Source: Maratus speciosus (Eukaryota; Arthropoda; Arachnida; Araneae; Salticidae). From it: 64,000 bases of DNA. Location: NCBI GenBank assembly GCA_963932465.1, contig OZ010800.1, positions 35,888,352 through 35,952,351 on the forward strand, in the 5' to 3' direction. Each line of letters begins with the position of its first letter. Position 1 is the first letter of the stretch. Position numbers and translations under genes: made by a program. A model generated the notes under the pieces. The model was given only the letters and a program-made list of their open reading frames with translations, was not told the DNA's origin and did not search any database. Below, piece after piece: positions 55,637 to 64,000 of this stretch.

Positions 55637-56437
55637 GTAAATGTAATTTCTTTTATAGGTATAACAAAACCTCGCAAAAACAATTGAGATGATACTCGGT
55701 ACTATACAATATAAGTAAAAAACAACGGTATTAGCACCAGAACGTTTTAAAGGAACTGGAACTGGAACTGAGGTTGGATTCAATGGGCTACCCAGTTTAC
55801 AATGAACTCTACGTCCTGGGTACGAGTAGTCCTGTATCACATCATAAGGTGCCAGAAAATAAAATTGAAATGTAGTACAAGTACTACGACAAGAAATTTA
55901 AAATAGCTATTAATAGGATGAAAAAATCCTCCGCCCTCGCCGATGCCCATAAGCAGCTGAGTGCCGATGGCAACCATTAGCACATTGCCAGGCCCTGATA
56001 AGGGCTGGTCCACACCACTGAACACAGGAACTGGTGTGAATACCATGAAAGCATAAGACGAAATTAGTAGGTTGATAGGAAAGGGACCTAGATTTATGCC
56101 CGACGATTGCGCGGGCAGCCAATCAGGTAATAGCAATGCGGAGCAAAATGTGTTGTCCGGTAGAGAAAAGAATAATGGAAGATATATAACTAAATTAATT
56201 AAAAGTTTAAGCATTAAAAGATTGAAAGAGTAATTAAATAATTAAATTAATAAATGGATAGCTATTAAAGAATTAAAATTAAAATAATAAGTATATTAAA
56301 ATATACAAAAATCCCATAAAGCCGCAACCAAACAAAAGGCAAGACAGAAAGAGGAAAGCCGTAAAAGCACCGGGGGAAAAAAGGCCTTTTTCATTGCCAT
56401 ACAGTATAACAAGTAAATTTAAACAGTATATCAAATA
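55637..56437. other. Intron after the last visible FASN exon; GC-richer block of unknown origin
   Basis: The segment 55920-56170 is richer in G and C and has a 125-codon minus-strand frame (55837-56214) with no recognised motif and an overlapping frame in another phase. It could be a fragment of an unidentified mobile element. No conclusion is possible. Confidence 0.35.
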
Positions 56438-57605
56438 CTAGGAGGCTCTGCCCCCTGCAATATACGCTCGCCAACCACCTTTCAGACACTGCAGAATCTA
56501 AAAGCATGCTAACCTGATCGGTTTTAAAAAGTTTAGAGAAGTTTGAATTATACTGAAAAAGCCTGTATCGATCTCCCTGTAAACGGGTTTCCATTCAATT
56601 CTCTTTGATTTAAAAAATTTAAGGCAGAATCAGTTGCATTTAAGACATCCAATGGTTGTTTTCGTGTTTGGTTAAAGAAGATCAGTTAAACATTTGAAAA
56701 GAAGCTAAAATAAAATGAATTAAGTAAACAGAGTCTTTGCCTCTCGGTAATTTTAACAGCGTTATAAAAGGATTGACATAATACAATTTACTAGAATTAC
56801 TAAAATTTACTGCTTTAACCTTCTCACCGCCGCTGACTGATATATTCTTTCACTAAGCTGTAGGTTTCACTGCAACAGAATCATTATTTAACTTACCATA
56901 ATTCTACAGATAAAACCCAGTTTTGAAAAATTAAGTTATGATTAATACACCCAAGGCTTATATGCTTATACGTAATAAACAAAATTATATCATGTTGGAA
57001 AAAACATCTTTTTTAAACATTTTTAAAAAATAGCAGAGAAAAAAACATTACAATTTTGGTCTTTTGCTTTCCGGTCAGGGGGGTTAACCCCTACAAGGGC
57101 GGTGGTTCATTTTTGGACTACTTCATTTTAATTCTTAAATACCACATTGGCACCAGAATATTTGGATGAAAATTTTCCTTTTATTAAATATGTGAACAAA
57201 AGCATTTTTGTATTTCAAAATTTGTTTGTAAATTCTGGTGCCAGAATATTGGGATGAAAATTTTCCTTTTATTAAGTAAGTGAACAAAAGCATTTTTGTA
57301 TTTCGAAATTTGTTTCTGAATTCTGGTGCCATTCACTGATTTCAAGATTTTACGAATAGAAGTACCTTGCCCCTGAAAGGGTTAAACGCATATTAATGTA
57401 CTTATTATTTTAAAGTTTCCTTTGTCTTTTAATATTCACGTATAAATGCAATTTTAAAGACATACTTTTCAATATTTTCCTACTCATTCCTACTCATTCA
57501 CGTACTCATTTAATAGTAATTTTAAAGCTTTTTTCTGTTTCTAATAGTCACCTGTAAATAAATTTTAAATCGTTAAATATTATTCTTTGTGCTGTTTTTA
57601 GAATT
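56438..57605 (-). mobile_element. Non-autonomous Helitron, decayed and 5' truncated, minus strand
   Basis: The 3' end CTAG at 56438-56441 with hairpin remnant (ggaggctctgccccc, gctcgccaacc). The body matches to about 56765, then resumes at about 57387-57605 (acgcatattaatgtacttat, aatattcacgtataaatgca). Between them lies foreign DNA including a ~93-bp direct duplication (57145-57330, gaatatt(t/g)ggatgaaaattt). The 5' end is lost. Confidence 0.55.
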
Positions 57606-58024
57606 GAAAACAATCTCTATAATAATAGCCAAGCCATGAAACTATCATCAACAGTTCCGGGCGGATCCCTTCGCTTTTTATATTCCAGGTGGCCATTTTT
57701 GCACTTTAATGTTAGCCAGCCACAGGTGTGATAAGTCGCCAAATATTATTCTATCGCCATTATTTACTTATATTTGTCCAAGTCATGTAACTGCTATAAA
57801 CAATTACGGGCTAATCCCTTCGCTTTTCATAAGAAAGGTTTCCCTTTTGATTAAAGAATCAAAATTATTTTTTCAAATAAAACTGCATAAAAGTTGCAAT
57901 GATCGCAAAGAATTCCTAGTACTTTTATGTTAGCCGGGTGAAAATCTCGCCAATAGCTTTTTTTTAAACTCGCCAGTTAGCATTTTTTTTTATTTTTCGA
58001 GTGGTAAATTAAAACGGTGCTACT

Positions 58025-58290
58025 TGGTTATCCCATCGACCAAAAATATATCGCCAAACTATAAGATTAAATGCCAATAATGGTTGATTGTAAATGTCAC
58101 ATTCACTTGACTTTAAGGAAGTTATACGTGTTTACGCCTTCAAGTGATTTTAATTTCAAAGTTTTATTTCTATTTTTATTAATGTTATACTAATTTATTT
58201 GTTCTTTCGTTATTTAAAATAAAAAATTATGTCAATTTGTACAATTTGCCGATTTATATAATTTGGTAAAATTGGTCGACGGGAGGGTAG
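58025..58290. mobile_element. MITE (ttatcccgtcgaccaa type), uninterrupted copy
   Basis: Left ggttatcccatcgaccaaaa; right, complemented, ctaccctcccgtcgaccaat. Inner repeats are tatcgccaaa / aatttgccgattta. The central part (ccattattggcattta on the minus strand) equals 25185-25340. Confidence 0.6.
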
Positions 58291-58341
58291 TAACAGTGAA
58301 ACATTGCTTTGAAGTTGAAATTAAATGTCATGTTTTGTTGC

Positions 58342-58368
58342 GTTGTCATATACGCATCGGGTTTGGCG

Positions 58369-58403
<35 letters not shown>

Positions 58404-58680
58404 GACAATTTGGCGAAAACGTCGTTTTCGAATATTAGTTACATATGTATTTTTAAACTATTTTCTATTATTTTTAAAATGAAATAACAATAAATAAAAA
58501 AAGGTTTAATTAATAACTATAGAAGAAAACAATTTATAACATTTTTTGTAAATGAAAAGAAAATAAATTCAAATAAAAATTTATTAATAAATAAGCAAAA
58601 ACGGGTTAGCATGTCATGCAAAATAACGCCATTTTGGCGCCAATTAGGTACCCCTTTGCGTATATGACATCTGTGCTAAT
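58342..58680. mobile_element. MITE (cacagatgtcacat type), copy 2
   Basis: Relative to 25558-25890 this copy has a T run (58372-58400), aatttggcgaaaacgtcgtt, taattaataactatagaaga and the end ggtacccctttgcgtatatg, acatctgtgc. The left terminus is diverged. Confidence 0.5.
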
Positions 58681-58689
58681 ATTTTTCCT

Positions 58690-59370
58690 TTCGTTTCGTT
58701 TAAAAAAAAGAAAGAAGTGAAAGCCACTTATTTTAAATGTTTCAGTTTTAAATGAAAGTTTTATATTAAACAAAATGATAATGAAATACAAATTGAATTA
58801 TGAATAAAAGTAGCATGATACATTTCTTAGCATAAATTTAAGGGAGGCCAAACTGGTCACCAAATTAGTTCAAAATAATAACCTTCTCTAAAATATGAAA
58901 AATATATCTGTTATGATTAAAATTTGAGTTACCATCCTTAGAGAAAAGTATTTAAAATTAGAAAAAAATTAATATTTCGAAAACTAATTCGAATTTAAAA
59001 ATTCTTATACCAGTTTTGAGATCTGCGGATTAATGCGGATTTTTGGTGTTAATTACATCCCAAAGTATTCCATATTTTAGAAGAAATCGCCGTGAAACAT
59101 AATCAGTTGTTTATTCAGTCGTTTCATAAGTTCTTTTCATTAGGATTTTATATATATATAGGGTAGATAAATAGCATGCTAATTACATTTTAAATACAAA
59201 CACTAGTAAAAAAATAGAGAAGCTAATTATAGAGATTTTTTTTATCGATAGTTATAAAATTTAGAGAAAATTTGCTGTAGGAAAGAGATATGTAGAGAAG
59301 AAGGTAAAAAAAAGAAATTTTGAAAGGGTGGGGAGCAAGTGTTAGCCCCACCTATCTAACATCACCAGCA
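58690..59370. other. Intergenic or intronic DNA, nothing recognised
   Basis: AT-rich. The part nearest 59378 is probably the region between ORF1 and ORF2 of the Jockey-type LINE, but I could not read an ORF2 start. Confidence 0.35.
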
Positions 59371-59377
59371 CGTGGGG

Positions 59378-60110
59378 TTAACCTTCTGACAAATTAAGTT
59401 CTTTAGCGATTGAGTCTAGCTCATTAATTATCAAAAAACATTTGAGGGGATTAGTGTATTTTTTCATCTCTTGAGAATTTTTTTTAATGCATTTAAGCAG
59501 TTTAGTTATTTTGTGCATTTCTTTCCTTTCTTTGAAAGCTTCAAAGATATCGTTAAGGGTTTTAGCATAGTTATTATTTTTAGGGGTGCAGGGGGACTTT
59601 CAGTATTAGCCGAAGGTTTATTATCGTCTTTTGGGTTAGCTGGATTATCAATGTTATTTTCAATTTCGGAGTTATTTTTCTTATTTGCTTTTTCAGTGTA
59701 ATTGAATTCTTTGTGAATATTAACAGAGTCATCAGTAATATTTCTAGGATTACTTTTAGGGTGGGGGGTGGTTCTGGGATATCGAGGGCTCTTTTTAAGT
59801 TTTGGGGATTTTGGAGCAGCCTCTGTATGAGTCTAGATGGGCGTCCCGCCAATTGGCACAGGTTGGGGGTAATTATGCCTTTAAGAGGACATCTGGTAAA
59901 TGTTTTTCACTGCTCTTAACGCATTTAGAGTCGATGCATCATATCTCGCTGGCGTGACAAATACTTTGACATCTGTAATATTGTTTAGCATTATTTTATT
60001 TCTGAAGGTCTTATAGTGATTTTAATATCGCAAAATTGCACGATTTTATAAATATATTCGAAACCCTGACTGGCGAGAACATTGACCATATAGAAAGACA
60101 TACCTCTACC

Positions 60111-60144
<34 letters not shown>

Positions 60145-61058
60145 ATTGATTTTCATCATGGCAGCACGTGTTGCCGTGAAGCCATATCTTTTTTTCAGAT
60201 CTTCAATAATAATTTGAGGATTAGTATTAGGGGGAATACCTTTATTACATTTTTTTTTTGGGGGGGGGGCGTTGGTTTTTAGGTGAAATGTTGGAGAATT
60301 TTGAGTTTTTGATATTTAGAAATTTTTGAATTTTCCTGAATTACTCGATGTTTTTAGATTGAATTTTCAAGAGATAGCCGCTAAGGATAATAAGGGGGGG
60401 GTGGGTATTTTCGGTATCAAGGGTCTTAATTTCTTTGGCAAGATCATGCCAGTTAATGTCGTGAAATTCTATGCAAAAAGTGTGGATATATTCTTTTAAA
60501 CTTCAGAATTATTTTGGTTGACATTATCCGTATCCATATTTTGGGTTTTATCCAGATTCACTTCAGATTTTAGGGGGGGGGGGGGGTGATTGTTCGTGAA
60601 AGCGAGAAATTCGCCCTTCTGATTCTTAGAAATATCTTTCTCTGACTCAGAGAGTTTCCTTTTTTTGACAGGGATAAGAAATTTTGAGCTAACACGTCTC
60701 GGACTTTCAAAACAATTTTGAGCGTCACTGTGCTTACTAACTAAATCTACAAAGAATCTTTTATAGATATAACCCGCGTCATTGGCACCTCTATCATGTG
60801 ATTAACAAAAGAGCAAATTGGCTTTACCTTATCTTTTAGGTTGTCGCTTGTGGCATACCCAGGCTGCTCCTGTAGATGCTTGGTGGCGTCGTCGGAGGTG
60901 CAGAATAAAACAGTAAGCGTCTCATTCGGTTCGTCATCGATCGTAAATTCTCCATTTGCGAATAAATAAAAAAAGTTCGGCTCCACAGAACCATCAACAA
61001 TCGAATTAGACTTATCGCTGGAGTCACTGTCCAACATGGCCGTAGCCATGATAAGCAC
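59378..61058 (-). pseudogene. Jockey-type LINE ORF1 (gag-like protein), frameshifted relic
   Basis: Read on the minus strand from the Met at 61058: an acidic N-terminus (LDSDSSDKSNS), NFFYLFANGEFTIDDEPNE, a basic segment VKKRKLSESEKD, a Pro run (about 60580), then GIPPNTNPQIIIEDLKKRYG (about 60240-60180), which fits the PRE_C2HC-like region of insect LINE gags. After an expanded A run comes YRCQSICHAS and KCVKSSEKHLPD, degenerate CCHC zinc knuckles, then EAPKSPKL-type sequence and a C-terminal NELDSIAKELNLSEG with stop at 59378. At least four frame changes. ORF1 proteins of this clade bind the element RNA. No ORF2 is present downstream. Confidence 0.7.
60112..60143. repeat. Poly-T tract (poly-A within the LINE ORF1 coding strand)
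   Basis: About 32 T residues interrupt ORF1 between the PRE_C2HC-like and zinc-knuckle parts. Confidence 0.85.
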
Positions 61059-61069
61059 GTGGCAAGCAC

Positions 61070-61690
61070 AGACTCAAAATGGATCGAAAATGGGAGACGG
61101 GAGAAACACGTCTACCCACCAAAAGAACAAGACCACAAGGGAAAAAAATATGACGAGTGACCAATGATATATGCCGTCTCAATCTGAAATATGTAATCAA
61201 ATATGAGTGTGAACCTTTTAACGATGTCATTTTGCTCATATATATGAAAGAGAAGCGGATTAGAGAGTTATGTTTATTGATCAATAGAATTACTGAAAAT
61301 TACGAGGGACAGCCAATAGGAACGTAGCACAAGGGATGGAACTGGTAATTTGAATAAATGCTTCTAGATATTAAGAAAAGAGGTTTTATATAATATTTCC
61401 AAAAATTTTATAATGGTGGAGTAGTGAAGTCATAATTAACAATACTTTTATGATTTTTATAGATATCGAATACATCAAGAAACTTAATTTCATGCATGGA
61501 AGTGGGTTTAGAGATGAGTTTAACTGACAAGGAGAGGGTCAACCTTGGCAATCACATATTTTGATTATTTTAACATATTTTTGTAGGGTAGAGACCCTTT
61601 AGTCTCAAGTTCAATGAATTTTATACAACGCTCCTTAGTTCTTGAGAAACCGGGGGATCTAATATTAGTATACAACTTAAATACTTACTT
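61070..61690. other. Probable 5' flank of the LINE, then unassigned DNA
   Basis: 61060-61300 may be the 5' UTR of the Jockey-type element. Beyond that, no supported feature. Confidence 0.3.
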
Positions 61691-61709
61691 TGTAACAAAA
61701 AGGTTAGAT

Positions 61710-61776
61710 TGGTCGTAGCTCAGTCGGTACGGCGTTTGCTGGCTGATCCGCGGGCTCGAGTTCGGTACCCGAGCTT
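61710..61776 (+). repeat. tRNA-like SINE head
   Basis: A box GTAGCTCAGTCGGTA is near-perfect. The B box region gctcgagttcggtacccgag forms a T-like arm. The anticodon arm is not paired, so this is a SINE head rather than a tRNA gene. Confidence 0.5.
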
Positions 61777-61799
61777 GTTTTTCTCATTTTTGTTTTATA

Positions 61800-62095
61800 A
61801 ATATACTTGTAAGTATAATTTAATAATCTCAATTAAAAATTTTAATATCGTACTATTAAGAAGTAATAATGTTCTAATGGGTGCTTATAATATTTCTAAA
61901 AAAAGGTTCACTACTGTCTTTTGCATACTAGAAGTGGATTCATTAGAATAAAACGCGATCGTCCAGTTGCCTCGATTAATCATTTACATATGCGCTGTGA
62001 ATGTACACTAATAACCCGATCCTAATAGGTGATCAAGCTGAGAAAGGAAAAAGGAAATAAGATACAGTACCTCCACTCTTGCAATAAATAAACTA
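61800..62095. other. AT-rich DNA, nothing recognised
   Basis: Possibly the SINE tail. No gene. Confidence 0.35.
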
Positions 62096-62097
62096 AC

Positions 62098-62764
62098 TGT
62101 TGTACATGTTTTAAACAAGGAAGACTTTTATTCGTTCAGTAAGAGTATGCAGGTGAAAGGTGGGGTCCACGGCTCGGCATCCGACAATCTCCGGGCATCT
62201 TGGAGACTTGAATCATGATTTAGACAAAGGATCTTCACAGTGAATCTTGAGGATGTACGCTAAAACTAATTGATTCAACACACCAAGAAAAGGCCTCTAG
62301 GAGGGGAAACTTAATTCGTTATAAAGATGCTCTCTAACAAGAATCACGGCATTTCCTTCCTACATTACCGGCACATCCGGGGCACGAGGCCCGCGAAATG
62401 CGCGGCACGCTAAAATTGTTTCACTCTATACCAGTAACTGCACTAGACTGACTGCTAGGAGAGAGAGAGCGCTTTTAAACTCACGCGCGGCAGCTAAAGG
62501 GTTGCCGTAAAAAGGCGAGAGCGCGCCAAGAAAAACCAGGAGCGAGACGACCTCGCTAAAACGGCGCAAAGAGGATCGCAAAATGCGATTGACTAAACAA
62601 CGCGTGATGAATTGAAAACAATACTTAAATTGAAAATGGGAAATGAAACCAGTAAATTTAAAACAGAAAAGGTTAGATTAAATAAATAAGAGATGTTTAA
62701 AAGTGAGATTAATTAAACTGCCTGGGGAAAGTAAACAAATTATATTGCCACACAATATATTACA
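62098..62764 (-). mobile_element. Candidate solo LTR or promoter-bearing retroelement end (~670 bp)
   Basis: This is a GC- and CpG-rich island in AT-rich DNA. On the minus strand it starts TGTAATATATTG and ends CATGTACAACA. Inside are a TATA-like GAGTTTAAAAGCGC, then about 25 bases later the insect initiator-like TCAGTC (AGCAGTCAGTCTAGTGCAG), and near the end ACGAATAAAAGTC as polyadenylation signal. This is the U3-R-U5 order. No target duplication or pol gene was found next to it, so it could instead be a cellular promoter. Confidence 0.42.
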
Positions 62765-63635
62765 CCCCGACAAACGTTGAAAAAGAACTTTTAGTCCATA
62801 GCTATAAGAGCTGAAGCAAGGTCTGAAACTCCAATGCTTTATTGCAGAAATAAAGTTGATTTCTTCACACTAAGAATTCCAAACAAGATGCAAAAATGAA
62901 CAAAAGGACTAAAAGTGACTGATATTGAACTAAAGGAGACAAGCAATTAAATGGAAAAACAATTAAATGAAATGACTGAAAAAGAACTTACCCAAAACAA
63001 GGTAAACAACAAACCCGAAAAGAAAAAGTGAAGTTGAGAGAATACCGGAGATCATCAGATGCCATCAGGACTACACGGGGAACAGACATTACCCTACAGG
63101 TGGGTAGCTTTGAAAAACAATCAGTACATGTACACAAATGTTGAGAAAAATTACAGTTATACCTTATTAAACCTATATAAAAAATTACATTATTTTAAGT
63201 TAAAAGAAAGAAAAGGGGGAGTGGTACCACAAAAAAATTAGGAAAGGTCAGAACATTATACACATAGTACTAATCACATGAAAAAGACTACTCAAAACAT
63301 GGGCGAAACTGCATAACCCTAAGAGCATACTTCCTATCAAAAAATTTTAAACACATACAAATATAAACACACTGCTATAGGAATAAAATTTAACACCAAA
63401 AAGTGATAATCAAAAGTAAAAAGGTGTGTGTGAGATCACAAATTGTAAAAATACGTACGTACACAATAATTTATTAAACCATGGTAAAAATTGATATACT
63501 AGAAAAGATTTTGTAAACATGTCTGTTTACATGAAAAAAAATGTTCACATAGAATATTCTCACTTTTGTTTACATCTATTTTGAGATTTTGCTAGCATGT
63601 TACTACACTGAAAAAAATTGTAAAATGTAAGTATA

Positions 63636-63672
<37 letters not shown>

Positions 63673-64000
63673 ACAAATTTGAATATTTTCTTGTAAGTAC
63701 ATTCTAGAGAAGAAGCATAACATAACATGAGAAGAACATAGACACATAAAAGAAAAATTAAAACTTCTCCTTTTTTAAAAAAAAAAAAATTCAAGAAAAT
63801 TTTGAAAATTCAAAAAGGTTTTGAAAATTCACTAAAATTTTGTCAACAGATAAACACTGGTAAAAAAATTCTAAAATATTATTACAATACTCAAAGCATT
63901 CTATTATGTCTATAAGTATCATTGACATGATACATAAAAAATGAGTCATTCGCCAGAATGGTTGAGAAAAAAAATGATTGATACCCGTAAACTATTGTAA
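62765..64000. other. A-rich DNA to the window end
   Basis: Poly-T at 63637-63668. A-rich words aaaattgtaaaatgt and ttttgaaaattcaaaaagg recur near 63600-63840. No coding feature. Confidence 0.4.

Noticed and set aside
55837..56214. 125-codon minus-strand frame with hydrophobic stretches
   Set aside because: No recognisable family, overlapping alternative frame, AT-rich ends; could be a mobile-element fragment but cannot be supported as a gene.
61390..61690. Possible Penelope-like RT fragment on the minus strand
   Set aside because: Scattered residues were suggestive but too few and in different frames to support a call.
63603..63794. Minus-strand frame with a poly-Lys run
   Set aside because: Product of a poly-T tract.

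Overview
The window is eukaryotic and strongly AT-rich. It is almost entirely one gene, a cytosolic type I fatty acid synthase (FASN) on the + strand, whose coding exons are scattered through very large, repeat-filled introns. Four consecutive coding exons are visible (5395-5624, 33565-33866, 51288-51661, 55388-55636). They cover the C-terminal part of the malonyl/acetyltransferase (MAT) region, the linker, and most of the first dehydratase (DH) domain. Their phases match across about 28 kb, 17.4 kb and 3.7 kb introns, and no stop or frameshift is seen. The last of these introns has a GC donor. Earlier and later exons lie outside the window. The protein is of animal type. Together with the RTE, Jockey-like, Penelope-like, Helitron and tRNA-SINE content, this suggests an invertebrate, probably an arthropod and possibly a chelicerate. 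That last step is inference and weak.

Layout: 1-5.4 kb holds an inverted pair of tRNA-derived SINEs and a composite element with ~146-bp tandem units. Intron 1 (5.6-33.6 kb) holds a multi-arm foldback, a complete non-autonomous Helitron, three tandem-array blocks, a candidate solo LTR, a 3.2-kb terminal-inverted-repeat transposon encoding a degenerate PIN-nuclease-like protein with a Cys-rich tail, two foldback elements and several MITEs. Intron 2 (33.9-51.3 kb) holds a nest of Helitrons, tRNA-like SINE heads, a decayed RTE-type LINE that interrupts a foldback element, a Penelope-like GIY-YIG endonuclease relic, another complete Helitron, another ~147-bp array, and a short open exon that looks like a signal-peptide first exon. 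Intron 3 and the downstream region (51.7-64 kb) hold a second copy of the composite tandem-array element, a truncated Helitron, MITEs, a Jockey-type LINE ORF1 relic, tRNA-like SINE sequence and a second candidate solo LTR.

Apart from FASN, nothing here looks like a clearly intact host gene. The most unusual items are: the TIR element whose only coding capacity is the PIN-like protein; the composite element with a terminal hairpin at each end around nucleosome-length tandem repeats; the shared ~141-160-bp period of several sequence-unrelated arrays; and exact or near matches to the insect CTCF core word inside several repeats. All comparisons were made by eye and from memory of protein families; no database or folding program was run.
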